Assembly (NCBI GenBank): GCA_033439765.1 | Contig: JAULSN010000005.1 | Location: 3,239,001 to 3,303,000 of the forward strand | DNA: 64,000 nt | Origin: Lasiosphaeria ovina | Lineage: Eukaryota; Ascomycota; Sordariomycetes; Sordariales; Lasiosphaeriaceae | Direction: 5' to 3' | In this document: positions 1 to 11,132 of the stretch, in pieces | Layout of the letters: each line of letters starts with the position of its first letter | Numbering within the stretch: position 1 is the stretch's first letter | The notes under the pieces: model-generated | What the model was told of the DNA's origin: nothing | The model's database searches: none | What the model saw: the letters and a program-made list of their open reading frames with translations, nothing else | Translations under genes and position numbers: made by a program

Positions 1-158
1 GGTTATTGGCCCCGCCCCGCGCTGGTTTCTTGTGAGTCACAGAGTCCTCGAGATTGTAACTCGCCATTGGTTCTGGATGAAGTTGGTGTCGCGCAGCGAA
101 GGGAGGCACCGCCGTCCTCACTGGTAGGTTATTGACCGCAGACACATTGGTACCACGG

Positions 159-1124
159 ATGAAATATAAGTTCCGAGCAGAACCACCAAGGGCGATCAGA
201 GAATACCTTCCTCCCCAGATCTCTGAAACTCTTTCCAGGTCTGCCACTCCACCATGCCGTGAAAACTTCCATGCTAACTTCCATAGGCTAGGCAGAAGCA
301 AGATGCCGGGCCACATAGACAACGTCGAATCGAACCCAGAAGGTCCGGGTGGACGGAGCATGGGCACGTGGCTTCAAAAGGGCGGACAAGCCACTGTCGG
401 GCTGCTCGAGTGGACAACAGTGGAGCCAAATGCCTTCCTTGCATACCTTAAGGACGTCGAGGAAAGAATTCCCACTGGCGGAAACCGGCTGGAAGAGATT
501 CACACGTTGAAGATCCATGGCATCTTCCGCGAAGGACCTAGGACCGCGCTCGTGTACCAGTGCTCTCAGCAGCCTGCAGATCTCCGCGATGTGCTACTCA
601 AGGTTCAAAAGCCCTCCGGCGAGGACAGGCGCGCTCTCAGCAGGATTATCGCGACACAAGTCCGATCTCTCCATGTGCACTTTCAGCTACGTCACCCAGG
701 TTTACGTACCGAGAGTTTCGTCTTCTTCGGTAATGTCGAGAAGCCGGACCTCACCAAGCCTTACGTCCTCGATTGGGCTCGCCCGCCGTCCACCGACATA
801 TACCGACATCCCGAATACCAGGCAGACAAGTCTTTCTGGTTCTACCAAGCCTGGTCTTTGATGATGGTTTTATCTGAGATTGCTGAGTGGCGGCCGCTTA
901 ACAGAGCATTTCAGGACAAGGAAGAATTGCTGAGAAGGAAAATGGAGAGGAAGCAGCTGGTGACAAGCCCGGATTGGAAGGGTGCCCCGACAGCTGAGAT
1001 TTTCAAGTATGGCTTTGGCTTCCTCGAGAAAGACCACCACACACTCGAGCGATACAGCCGGTGGGACGTCAAGCGGTTCTACGATACACTCTGTGAGCTT
1101 CTCGCGCCGTCTCCAGCACAGTAA
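159..1124 (+). CDS. Kinase-like (pseudokinase) protein, fungal HeLo/NLR-associated type
   Basis: One open frame gives 321 aa from the first in-frame ATG at 159. The frame is open back to 81 (TGA at 78), so an upstream exon outside the window is possible and the true start is uncertain. The C-terminal two thirds read as a kinase C-lobe: the segment around VRSLHVHFQLRHPGLRTES sits where the catalytic loop should be, followed by a YVLDWARP strand in the DFG position, the HPEYQ segment and a FWFYQAWSLMMVLSEIAEW helix. The catalytic Asp of HRD and a proper DFG are absent, so I infer a pseudokinase. Architectures of this kind are known C-terminal to HeLo/HET-s-like or DUF7580-type domains in fungal incompatibility proteins; no such N-terminal domain is visible here. 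No stops or RIP. The next gene downstream is an AAA-ATPase relic on the same strand. Confidence 0.6.
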   Translation: MKYKFRAEPPRAIREYLPPQISETLSRSATPPCRENFHANFHRLGRSKMPGHIDNVESNPEGPGGRSMGTWLQKGGQATVGLLEWTTVEPNAFLAYLKDVEERIPTGGNRLEEIHTLKIHGIFREGPRTALVYQCSQQPADLRDVLLKVQKPSGEDRRALSRIIATQVRSLHVHFQLRHPGLRTESFVFFGNVEKPDLTKPYVLDWARPPSTDIYRHPEYQADKSFWFYQAWSLMMVLSEIAEWRPLNRAFQDKEELLRRKMERKQLVTSPDWKGAPTAEIFKYGFGFLEKDHHTLERYSRWDVKRFYDTLCELLAPSPAQ

Positions 1125-1689
1125 GATGTCACTGGAAAAGAAAGAGGGGCCTGTTGTGCAAGTGTATCAGTCCGCAATTATATAGTAACCCTCATTGCGT
1201 TGTCTCGTCCCTTCTTCGGAGGTCGGTAAAGTCGTGGCACCAAGGGCGTCTTTGGATTTCATTTACGCCATTGAGTGCGGAAAGTGGACGTTATTTCCAG
1301 ACATTCTGATGGAAGGGTCACTTGGCTTGGAGATTCCGACGATGGGTACTGAGGATCAGTTGCCCTCAAATTTGGACTTTAATGCCCCGCCGCTTTCTGA
1401 GGCAACCAGACTTTCCCAGGACTTGGGGACCTGTTGAGCAAGATCCCTAAAACATGCACTGTCCACACAGGTCCGGCCGCGGTGCATCTTGCCCCATACA
1501 CGTCGAGGGGCAATGAGCCCCACATCACCCCGCTTTCGTCATACGCCCCTTTCTTGGCCCTAAGGCAAACCCTCAAGAATTGATCTTGATGCCCAAACCA
1601 ACCAAAATCCTCATCCAGAAGATTATTATTTTTGCTCTTCTTCCTACCCCTTTCCCTCTTGCAACCCCTATTCTTCTTAGCTTACGACA
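1125..1689. other. Intergenic region with promoter-like pyrimidine tract
   Basis: No gene is recognised between the pseudokinase and the ATPase relic. A C/T-rich tract at about 1621-1680 runs up to the ATG at 1690, as is common in fungal core promoters and 5' leaders, so the relic may once have had its own promoter. Confidence 0.4.
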
Positions 1690-2442
1690 ATGGCTAAAAC
1701 TTCTATCTTCACCCATACGCAAAGCGAGTGGCGGCCACCCGTGGCCCGAAACGTGCAATCAATCTCGACTGTCATGCTAGACGACCGGGAAAAGGAAGGA
1801 CTGCTACAAGATGTCCGTGACTTCCTGGCCTCTTCCCACGAAGAACACCGTGACATTCGACACCGACGATGCTACCTATTCCATGGACCCACGGGAACTG
1901 GGAAGACATGCCTGGCTCTATCTATCGCAGGGTGTTTTGGTTTGGACACCTATATCACCGAGCTCTCTGTCAACGACAGCAGCCTGAGAGCCCTTTTTAC
2001 CAAGGCCCCTGGGAGCTGTGTCATACTATTGGAAGACGTGGAGAACGCCAAACAAGAGCCGCCATAAGGAGCCGCTTCTCTGTCCGCGCTCCTTGATGCT
2101 ATTGACAGCACGGGAGATGGTCATGTGATAATTATGACAACCCGCCACTTAGAGCTCGTCGATAACGCGCTTACTGGTCGCGCGGATGTGAAGACAGAGT
2201 TCCAGCTTGCGAATAAGGAAATGATATCTCGGCTCTTTCGTTTTGCCTTTCAGGAGCATGAGGCAGTCGACCTGCTAGCATATCAGTTTGCTACCAAAAT
2301 CCCAGAGCTGGAATTTAGCCCGGCTGAAGTTATGTCATTCCTAGCAGGGAACTTTCTATCACCGGAACAGGCTCTTAGCGAAGCAGAGAAGTGGATGGCG
2401 ACGGTTAGATATGAGAGGGGAAAAATGAAGGGCGAAGTGTGA
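1690..2442 (+). pseudogene. BCS1-like AAA ATPase, truncated and broken by one in-frame stop
   Basis: Frame +1 encodes the AAA half of a BCS1-like ATPase: Walker A GPTGTGKT, Walker B VILLEDVE and the family C-terminus PELEFSPAEVMSFLAG. A TAA at 2065-2067, just after Walker B, interrupts the frame; the same frame resumes at once with GAASLSALLDAIDS and runs to 2442. This is one nonsense mutation, not a frameshift. The BCS1_N/membrane part is missing: the ORF begins only about 50 codons before Walker A, and the upstream sequence shows no trace of it. The ORF is a paralogue of the intact gene at 6507-8009 (compare STVMLDDREKEGLLQDV with STVVMKEEEKKELVEDI). It also lacks the GRxD arginine-finger context seen in the paralogue (GRADVK instead of GRTDKR). 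Inference: a decayed tandem-type duplicate. Confidence 0.8.
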
Positions 2443-2556
2443 TACCAATGATCTGTTTCTAGCTATCACTAGGACGCATTTTGTCGGTATTGCGAATCTA
2501 ACCTTTCGAATCCCAACTACTCTACACGACCGTATCATGGAAATTCGGCCCTTTAG

Positions 2557-3190
2557 CTACACGTTTGAGTTCTCGCATCCCACGCATCCCTTTTTCCAGC
2601 CAGTAACATCATCCATATAATGCCCACCTAACGAGGCAGCTTGGTCATGGCACCACCGGGCCATCTGGATATCCTTTGCCGATAAGCCACGCGGTCTATG
2701 AGTGGTCCAATGGAGATAGACCATCTTGTGCATCTAGCTATGGTCAATCTTTTATCATCGGTCATAAAGAAGTGCCTCTTACATTATAGGTCTCAGCATG
2801 GTGATTCAGGGTCTTGGATTGGATGTTGACAAGCGTAATGAAATCCTGTCATCGTATCAGCTAGCTCTCGAAATGAAAATTTATACTTACAGCGGCTTTG
2901 CCAAAATTGGGAAAAGTGAATGACGCTTCCAAGCCCATATTATCACTGTCAGCTTTCCAGCCAAGCGAAACTAAATCGCCCATGTCTTTCTCCAGGACCT
3001 CCGCGTTTTCTCCCTCCGAGACTCGGAGCTGCGGTAAGGCTATGCCGGTAGCCATGAGTCGAGCACGGGCAGGATAATATTTTATCAGTTTCTTAGATTG
3101 GGGCTGAGCTCTGATGAGAATAGGCGGACTGATAAACGTAGCCACCACCTGGGCCGTCCGGCGTGAAATGGCGAGTTTTGAGAGCAACAT
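2557..3190 (-). CDS. Pterin-4a-carbinolamine dehydratase (PCD/DCoH family), 3 exons
   Basis: Joined exons 3190-2891, 2845-2783 and 2733-2557 give 179 aa with no stops. Introns are 45 nt (GTAAGT...GACAG) and 49 nt (GTAAGA...GCTAG), both phase 0. The protein shows GWKADSDNMGLEASFTFPNF, then NHHAETYN and WTTHRPRGLSAKDIQMA. PCD enzymes use three catalytic histidines in a HH-x16-H arrangement; here they are His115, His116 and His133, with the same 17-residue step from the second to the third. The known reaction is dehydration of 4a-hydroxy-tetrahydrobiopterin (EC 4.2.1.96). The first ~35 residues (MLLSKLAISRRTAQVVATF) are rich in Arg, Lys and Ser and lack acids, which suggests a mitochondrial presequence (inference). 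The usual Pro of HHPE is Ala here. The gene is un-RIPed and looks functional. Confidence 0.85.
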
Positions 3191-3397
3191 GATGTGCCTG
3201 GTGATGCCAACGGCCCAAATGCGGGGTTAGTGCAAGGTCACCTGGGCGGTAAATCTAATTCTCCGGCGATCTCATGAAGCTAAATGTGATTGGATAGTGA
3301 CAGGGCAAACCATTGGGACCACCAAGCCACTGGAACCACCAAGTTTGTGCTGATTACATAACTATTCCATACTTGGCAAACTCTCAAACCGTAATCG

Positions 3398-5782
3398 TCA
3401 TCCGTCCGACGTCACAGATTCCGACCCCTCCGGCGTCATTATTCGCACAGATAAGCCCTCTATACAATGAATATCGCTGACGATTCCGGAAAGCCATTTC
3501 GTGGCCACAACTGGAATCCAGTAATCACTCTTTTCACCCCTCAGAATATCCACCGCAGACTCCCACGATTGTCTTCCACCCCGTTTGTCCCCGTTTCTCA
3601 GTTGAGCATGCGCCATAGAAAGATGTATTACAGCTGTGGTAAAACCACGGCCATGCTTGAAGCTGGAATGCTGTTGTACTTCGTGTAGAGCCACTCCCCA
3701 CCGTGCAAGAGCTTCGGAATAGAGGCAGTGGTAGTGTGGGATACGAGCTCGGGCTATGAGAGCACGGACTCGTAGCAACTGGTCGTTGATGTCGAGTTCG
3801 GCGGTAATTTGAGGGTGAATTACCTCTTCGAGTGACTTCTCCGCGATTCCTAGCCGGCCCTGTCCAATGTCGACCTCCACCAGGGCAAGAATCAGACGCC
3901 TCAGTGACCTACCACACTTTCCCTGGCGACTTAAACCATCTATTTCTGGCTCCACGACCGCACGTGCCCTTTCCCACTCTTCGAGTTCACAATATATGTC
4001 AGCAAGCCGGCTCACAATAAGCGGCTGACTCCTTGTAGACAGCAACCGCTGAGAGGTAAGCGCCAAGCAATTCTCCAGAGAGTCTCGCGCGACTGAGAAT
4101 CTTCCCACAGATTGGAAGAACTTGGCTGTGGTGAGGAGGAGTCTGCGGTTGGTATCGGCCTCGAGATATGAAGGTGGATGTAATGGCTCCCAGTCATAAA
4201 TGAGAGCGGTGATGTCACGGTCATGGCGCTGGATCATGTTTTCGACCCGTGAGAGATGGAGCCGTCCCATAAGGGCATGGTCTCGTCGCGTGGCAAACCG
4301 TATGCTTTGGCAATGCTGTATCTTCAAATCCGACCCAGAGAAATCCCCATCTAGGCGATGTATGATGCTTTGGAAAAGCGCTACCGAAGCGCGTAGGTGG
4401 TTTGGGGCCGCCTTGTGCAGTATTTTGCTCGCTCGGTCAGCCGCGGTACGACGGGTATCCAAAGACCCGCTCTCCGCGAAATATAAGAGCGGCTCAATAA
4501 CGTGGTTTGCGAGGGGCAGCGGTAGATTCTCCCGACTGGTCAAAGTATCTAGCAGGATCCACAAGGACTCTCTGGATTCCGCTGGCCTGTGAGTTTATTA
4601 GCATCGGTTTGACATAACTGAAGAAGAAACATACCAAGTGAGGGTATCTCCGCAGGGTGGACAAGCAAAACAAACTAGCTGCAAGGCTGTGGCTTCCCAT
4701 ATTCCTTTTGTCTCAGGAGACAGGAGATCATCGAAGACAGGGCCGGGGCGAAGAGACCAGGTGGTTGTACCATGGTCCAGCTGCTTTTCGGTCAAACCCA
4801 GTTGCTCAATGGCTTGGCCGAGGCGCTCCTTGCCTGACAATACACACGCAATCCTCGGTGGCAGACCAAACTCGATAGCTTGGACTTGCTTGATATTGCC
4901 ATCGTCACCCCATTGTCTCCGTGGCTGGGACGTGCTAGAAAGAAGAAAGTTAGGGATATCAGAGCCACCAAGAGCATGCATAAGCAAGCGCAAGTGGTCT
5001 GAATCTGGCAGGGTATCCCCAAAATTCACGGAGAGATTAAGATACGAAGACGAGGACGAATCTGTGTTTTTATTTATTTTAGCAAAAGGCCAAAGAGACG
5101 GATTCGATATGCCAACCTTGGAGCTGATTCTGAATAAGATTCTGCACAAATCCCGTAAACTGAGACGTATAGCGCATGCAGAGTGACTTCAGGTGAGTGA
5201 AGACTTCTTGGTCTGCATTGCCAACATATCTCTCATAGCTGGCTTGATGTTAGCATCTGCGGGCGAGCCAAGGGACGATACTGACGTTGAGTATGGTATC
5301 TCCAATGGAAGGCAGAACACTGCTCCGATGCCACCGACCTGACGCGCAATCTCAAGATATCTCTTCCCGGCATAGCGATATTCTGTGTGGCCAGGCTCTG
5401 GAGCAAACCTGGCAATGCCAGACGGAGGTTTGGGATTGTTTTCTAGCCGAGAAAGAAGGTATATTGTCACGCAGGCAAGCCGCCGGCCTAGTTGTGCATG
5501 GATATCATCAACAGGGCATTGCCAAAACGCCTCTGGATCGCCCTGGAACCTCTCGAGGATCTGTGTTTGAGGGGAGGTGTCGAGGGTCTTTATCGACAGT
5601 ATCTTCATTGATCGCTTGGACTTTGCTCTGACGTCGTAGTGGACATGACGGGCCACGGATTTCGACTTATTAACAATCGACTCAATCAGGGCTAGATGGT
5701 TGTTTAGCTCTGAGATGAGGGGCTTCGCTTCCCTTTCACTGAACCTTTTCGCCAGGCCGCTGATTCGCCCACATATGCACAT
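3398..5782 (-). CDS. TPR-like helical-repeat protein of unknown function, 4 exons, 744 aa
   Basis: ATG at 5782 (context AAAATG). Exons 5782-5286, 5238-5117, 5061-4635 and 4586-3398 join in frame to 744 aa. Introns are 47 nt (GTCAGT, branch TGCTAAC, CCAG), 55 nt (GTTGGC...ACACAG) and 48 nt (GTATGT...CTCACAG). Read without the introns, neighbouring frames look like separate small ORFs; the splices restore continuous sequence such as STYERYVGNADQEVFTHLK. Residues 1-170 are helical and basic. About 497-720 are helix-turn-helix repeats of TPR character (for example AKFFQSVGRFSVARDSLENC and SRLADIYCELEEWERARAVV). No catalytic motif, signal peptide or membrane segment is visible. I do not recognise the family; a scaffold role is only a guess. 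It lies head-to-head with the BCS1-like gene across 0.7 kb. Confidence 0.75.
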
Positions 5783-6506
5783 TTTGTCTCCTACTTGTGT
5801 TGGTATTTCCTAAGGCTGCGTTTTGAGAGCCTTGTCGATGCTGATGGTGACAATGCAAGCTGTGTCAGAGGCGGAGCGGTCTGCACGCTGAAGAAATGAT
5901 GACTTCGTGAATATCACATGTGCTAATGTGCGCATGGTGTATGCCGGTTACTTTCACGGTGAAAATGTCAGCCCGGCCCATTGAGAAATGTGGATGCCCC
6001 AGCCCCCACTTTATGCTCTTTAAGCTGACTGGACGCCGCCAGAGTTGCGCACAGACGCTTGGCGAATTTTTCACAGTGAAAAAACGCGCCCGTGCGTTGG
6101 GACTTGCAGTTTCCGCCGTGTAACCCGACTGACAAGCAGCGGGCGTTGGAGGGCTGAGGGGATCTTGCTGAATCATGCGCATCTATTCGTGGAGACCATT
6201 CCACGTTGGCGGCGGAAATGTATGGGCGCATATGAGCTTGCAGCCGGTTTCAGTTGCAGAGCAGCTGGCTCAACAGGGTTGTTTCCCTTGACTTGCCGGG
6301 TTCACCACCCCGATGTTGACGTGTCTTGGATTTGAAGGATTGTTACGCGTTCTTGGTCCGGATAATCTGTTATAAAAACATCCCCTTTGTGAAAGGTCTC
6401 GTCAGCGGTGACCTTTCACTCTTCCTAGACCATCCGTTACTGCCTCGTACGGCGCTCATGTCCGCTTTTCGGTTTCTTTTGCCTTGGTCATGCAGCGCAG
6501 CCCAAC
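5783..6506. promoter_or_regulatory. Bidirectional intergenic region with GTGAAA/TTTCAC palindromes
   Basis: This 724-bp gap separates two divergent genes. It holds three dyads built on the same half-site: TTTCACGGTGAAA at 5952-5964, TTTTTCACAGTGAAAAA at 6067-6083, and GTGAAAGGT/ACCTTTCAC at 6389-6397 and 6411-6419 with a 13-nt loop. The third lies about 90 bp before the ATG at 6507. Shared half-sites in a divergent promoter suggest binding sites for one dimeric regulator, but the factor is unknown. Confidence 0.45.
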
Positions 6507-8009
6507 ATGGCGACACTCAACAACACTACCTCGCCGACTCCGTCGATCCTACCCCAAGTCTCTGTCTTGGACTTCTTCATGCCTGGCTCTACTAGCATGA
6601 TAACCACCATCGAGCTGGTTCTATCCATGAACAACTACGCTCGACCCCTGTTCGTCTGCTTGTTGCTGCTGCTCCCTGGAAGACACATCTGCAGGTATAT
6701 CTGGGGCTTGGCTGAGACTTATTTCGGTTCGCGTTCTTTTCCCTTAATGAGTCATGAAACGTTCTAATGGCTAGCAGCTTCAACAGTCCACGTCTCGCAA
6801 TCCAGTGAGGTATACGATATGGTCGTCCTCTGGGTAGCCTCTCAGCCCTTCGCCCACAGGGCTCGGTCATCCCTCGCCCATGTCGGCTGGAGACGGACAT
6901 TCAGTAGCGAGAGTGATAAGCAGAAGAAGCCTCTGTCCTACTCACCTTGGGATGGAACTTTCTACTTCATGTACGAGAACCACTTGTTCTGGTTTCGCTC
7001 AGCGGAAAAGGACGCCGGCTATCGTAAGGAGGAGGCAATTACGGTCTCGGGTTTCGGATCTCCAGCTGTCTTGAAGCAGTTTTTCGACCACTGCCGGGAC
7101 GAGTACCTGAAGCTCACTGAGAACAAGACCACTGTCTTTGAGCACCAAGAGGGCAAGTGGAAAAGAACAAAAGTGAGGAGTATTAGACCACTCTCAACTG
7201 TCGTCATGAAGGAGGAAGAGAAAAAAGAACTTGTGGAAGACATCGAAGGGTTCCTCGACTCCGGAGCTCGCATGTGGCATACCAACCGCGGCATCCCGTA
7301 TCGGAGAGGATACCTGCTCTACGGACCGCCCGGGACCGGGAAATCCAGCTTGTGTTTGTCGATAGCCGGACGCTTTGACTTGGACGTCTACGTTCTCAAC
7401 ATCTCCGACATAGACGCCCGCGCTATGAATACGTTACTCACGGAGCTTCCCTCTAGATGCGTCCTCCTATTGGAGGACGTGGACGCTATCGGCATAACGC
7501 AACCTCGACAGGCAGAAGCGAATACCGAACGAGCCAAGAAAGATTCGGCGAAGCCCGAAGGCAAGTTGCCCCTGTCAAACCTCCTTAACGCTCTCGACGG
7601 GATATCATCACACGAAGGCCGGCTGCTCATGATGACGACGAACCATATCGACCATCTGGATCCGGCTCTTATCCGGGCGGGTCGTACAGACAAGAGAATT
7701 GAGCTTCCACATGCTGATAAGGATGTGATGTTTCGGCTTTTCTGCATGGTCTTCAAGCGGTCGACGAGTGATATCCAGGATCCGGGGAAACCGACAGAAG
7801 ATGACGCAGCGATTGAACAATATGCACATGAATTTGTTGGGAAATTGCCGGAGCTGGAGTTTTCCCCGGCCGAAATACAATCCTTCCTGCTGGAGCATAG
7901 AGGCTCAGCTCGTATAGCGGTAGAGAAGGCGCAGCAGTGGATGGCTAGAACGAGAGAGGAAAGGAAGAAAATGAAGAGGGCGGATTCTTTTGTTAGGGTT
8001 TCGGACTAG
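6507..8009 (+). CDS. BCS1-like AAA ATPase, intact, 2 exons, 483 aa
   Basis: Exon 1 is 6507-6726 and exon 2 is 6778-8009; the 51-nt intron runs GTTCGC...CTAGCAG. The spliced product is 483 aa. An N-terminal hydrophobic helix (ARPLFVCLLLLLPG, about residues 45-60) is followed by a BCS1_N-type domain to about residue 230. The AAA module has Walker A GPPGTGKS (256-263), Walker B CVLLLEDVD (301-309), MMTTNH (sensor 1) and GRTDKR (arginine-finger region). The C-terminal PELEFSPAEIQSFLLEH box is shared with the relic at 1690-2442. Yeast Bcs1 is a mitochondrial inner-membrane translocase for the Rieske protein; this protein belongs to the much expanded filamentous-fungal BCS1-like group, whose substrates are mostly unknown, so the mitochondrial location is inferred. 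No stops or RIP. Confidence 0.85.
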
Positions 8010-8601
8010 ATCGCAAGATTTGCCTGGGAGTTATCATCTTATTTTTGGGGAGGTCAGATTGAGATGCTGCTGGGGGAGGCTCGCTTTGCTGCACTTTACA
8101 AAACAGATTGCAAGAATTCTTTTGGATTGGGGAGGGAAATCTATTCACATCTGCGTTCTGCTCGCGCAAACGTTATGGGAAGGTCCATTGATCAGCGGGC
8201 ATTCACTCCATCCCATCGTACCACGTAGTTGACAGGAAGAGGCCGTGGAGAGCTATCGGTGAGCTTCGATAGGCGCCTGTGGGTCACTTACGGGTTGATT
8301 GCGAATAGCAGTTAACGTTCGCACAGATGATACCGAGGCGTACTGTGTTAGAACGACCTGTAGTCGCGATATTCGTAATGTTTGGAGAGTCGTATGAGAT
8401 TGGCGGGGAACTCGCGACGCGCTGTACGTGGCCACGTGAGACGTGACGTGTTTCATCCGTGAGAGAGCTAATGATATTCGCCCGTCGACGGCCCATATGT
8501 GTAGGTCCAAAAGTGACTAGCAGATTAAGGTCGCCACCGCTATTTGCGACACCTTCTTACGTGTCCATAATAACAAACCACCGCCGCGCACTCTGTAGAC
8601 C
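8010..8601. other. 3' flank and transition into the RIPed block
   Basis: No gene recognised. Short minus-strand open frames at 8253-8510 overlap each other, lack family features and look like chance. Dinucleotide composition shifts from normal to CA-poor in about 8520-8700. Confidence 0.4.
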
Positions 8602-9930
8602 ATGACCGGGTCCGATATGGCGTACTCATCTGTTCCGCGTCTGGACGATACCGAACCGTCCCGGCCCGCCGAAATGCGTCCGAATAACGAACCCGACGAT
8701 GACGCGATTGTTTTAGCGCCCGACTAAGCCTCGTAGGTCGACCGCTTCCGCGAAGAACTCCGCCTCTACGAGACCGATACGTAGCGATACGACCTGTGTG
8801 TGTAGAAGCGAGATGAGCTGCTCGACCAATATACCGGACTGCAGGTCTTGGTCGCCGCCTACGAGTATATTATATCGACCGAGTACCCCGAGTATAGACG
8901 GCGGAAGTAGACTAAGAACCGAGACTCGACCCCGCCGTTACCAATAAATAAAGATGACGATATAGCGTAGTGGGATCGCTTTTTGGGGGTGGCTATAGAC
9001 GGATCCAAGTACCTCTCTACTTTGAAGGAGGTCGTACGATGCTAGGGCCGAGATATTATCCAGTACTACTAGTGGGCCTCCAAGAGAGTAAAATACTAGA
9101 ACTAACTACGTACTACGGCGCGGAGAGTCCTAGTATGGGAGGAAGCTATAGTTAGTCTGAACTAGTCGATGCTCTAACGGTCTAGGGATATCTATCGACG
9201 GCCGGTAAAGGCTTTGGTTAACCCGATTAAGTAGGCCGATCTGGATAACCTCAGGACTTGGTCGCGCGAAGATCTATTTCCCTACTAAAAACTGGCTGCC
9301 GAAGACTTGCCGGATACTTTCGGGTTCGATAAATATAGTCTTATAGTCCATAAGGAGTTTGCTATCGACCTGCCTAGGCCCGACGGTACCGGTACTACGG
9401 AGGCGCCAGCGGTACCGGAAACCAATAGTGCCGATATCACAGGGCCACCAGAGCAGCAAAATACTACCGCGCTCGATATGCTCGCACTCGCGGCATCGCA
9501 ACCCAGTCATCCGGATTCAAATACTAATGCCACAATACCCACCAGCCACGACCAATCCAGTACCTGTTCAGCAGATGATACGGCCGCAACGACTCCAGAG
9601 GCTCCTCACTTCCCGGATAGCTCTAACGATATAATTACCACTCCTAATAAGCCTTCTAGAATGTCACTCCGTATACGTAAGGAGTTGTCCTACCACGAGC
9701 CCACTAAGGGCGGGGGAGCCTCTAGGCCGAAATAATCTCGACTTACTCCCTTAGTTAAGCCCCCAAAGATCCCTCTACAATACTATCCGGCCGAGGTCCG
9801 ATCAATACTCCTATTAGCCCTGGATAACCCGTCTATATTTAGTCGAGAGGCGGTAGAGTAGCTCTCTCCTTTCCTCTTATAACTCTGCCGCTCGCATCTC
9901 CAGCTTCTCGCGATATAAACGTTAGCTATT
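8602..9930 (+). pseudogene. RIP-degraded ORF of unknown family, 5' part (split by element B)
   Basis: Starting at ATG 8602, one frame reads protein-like sequence with about ten in-frame TAG/TAA codons, most explicable as CAG/CAA (Gln) or TGG hit by C-to-T or G-to-A changes. The N-terminal third is charged and helical (VDRFREELRLYETDT region); 9307-9735 is an uninterrupted, Ser/Thr/Pro-rich stretch that kept its CA dinucleotides. The frame runs into the target duplication CTATT at 9926-9930, where retrotransposon B begins, and resumes in frame at 31486. The combined reading is about 840 codons. I do not recognise the family. Because RIP needs repeated sequence, the ORF probably belongs to another mobile element or a multicopy gene. 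Confidence 0.5.
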
Positions 9931-10422
9931 TATTACAAACCGCTCGACTGTGTGGGTCAAGGTTGTATCGTACACAGGCACTAGGGGTCTAAGAAGTAGA
10001 TATAAAGAATGAACAAAGGGCAAGCTCCTATTATACGGGTAATATAGTCAAACTAGGTTTGCTATTTAAAGTATATAAGTATAGAGAATATATATTACTT
10101 ACTTGAGGAACTAAGCAAGCTCTATCTAAGACCGTGGTTACGGTTATCGTATATATCTATCTTTAGTAGCTAATAAGAGCCCAGCTCTTACTTACCCACC
10201 GTATCGGTATTACCCAGTACTGAGTAGTACTAGGTAGTCGGGCAACCGCTTACCCGGCGCTAAATAATACCCTCCTACTAGGTATATCTTAATTAGTCGG
10301 GCGACTATACGCCCGGCGTTAGCTAAGCTTTCCTCGCCGGGTATATACTAATTGGTAGGGCGGATCCATACCGGACCCTCCCGTACGTATAGGCTACTTA
10401 GTATATAACGGGATCCGTAATA
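9931..10422 (-). repeat. 3' LTR of element B
   Basis: 492 bp, the same length as the copy at 30989-31480, with C-to-T/G-to-A differences typical of RIP. The high-coordinate LTR has kept many more CA dinucleotides in its distal half, so the two LTRs were mutated to different extents. The first ~230 bp also match the LTR at 58279. Confidence 0.9.
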
Positions 10423-10489
10423 CGATGCCCCTCCTCTAAGGTTAGCGCCCCGATAACTAACGCTTCTTTCCTTAGCTAAATACTAACCC

Positions 10490-11093
10490 TAGTAGGTCCT
10501 TCTTTTTCCTCCTATATTATCTAAAATCATATCCGCTAATCGTATTTCGAAACGTAAGGTAATTACTCCGTATACTTCCTCCGATCGCCGTATCGACTCT
10601 ACCGACTATACCGATCTTTTTTAGCTCCAAAATACCTACCTACTCTCGTTATAAGCGCCTTTACCTTACTAATTACTACTTATCGTCGTATAGTAAATTC
10701 TATAATTATTATTTACGTTCGGGCGCTAAGTAGTATGACGTATTAGGCGTTAATCCGGTTATCCTTTATAGCCTACTCGACGAGAAGCGCCGCCTTAATT
10801 CCGAAAAGAAAGAGACTTTCTCCTAGCTTCTTCGCCTTAACTCTAAGCTCCTCCGGCTTAAGACTTAGTTACGCGCTCTCGAAGCGCGCGCCGAGACCGC
10901 CTTTACGCGCGAGTTCGCCCTTATTAAGGAGGAGGAGTAACTTACTCCTTCCGTCCCTTCTCTTAACGAGCTCGATCCTTCCCTCTAGGCTGGTTTTTCG
11001 CCTACGCCTTCCTTCCTTAACTAGACCGGCGATATATCCTAATTGACTAAGTCCCCGTAGGCACCTACCGCGAGTTCCTCGACTAGGCCTTAA
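10490..11093 (+). pseudogene. Antisense accessory ORF in element B (coiled-coil-like), RIPed
   Basis: This lies between B's pol (minus) and 3' LTR but reads on the opposite strand. A reading frame with Gln-type stops contains a Tyr-rich segment (YNYYLRSGAK), a charged heptad-like helix (LLDEKRRLNSEKKETFS, then LRLNSKLLRLKT) and the C-terminus SPTPSFLN-stop-TGDIS ending SSSTRP-TAA at 11091. Element E carries a different helix joined to nearly the same C-terminus and stop, so the tail was conserved between families while the middle changed. The N-terminal frame is unclear (an apparent shift near 10630). Function unknown. Confidence 0.5.
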
Positions 11094-11132
11094 TATAACG
11101 CGTTATATAGAGTAGTTCTTAATAATTAAATA

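Noticed and set aside
132..158. Start of the pseudokinase at TTG 132
   Set aside because: Non-ATG starts are not expected in this gene; the first in-frame ATG is at 159 and an upstream exon is possible.
4598..5149. Separate 183-aa gene on the minus strand
   Set aside because: It is exon 3 of the 744-aa protein plus read-through of an intron; three splices join it to its neighbours.
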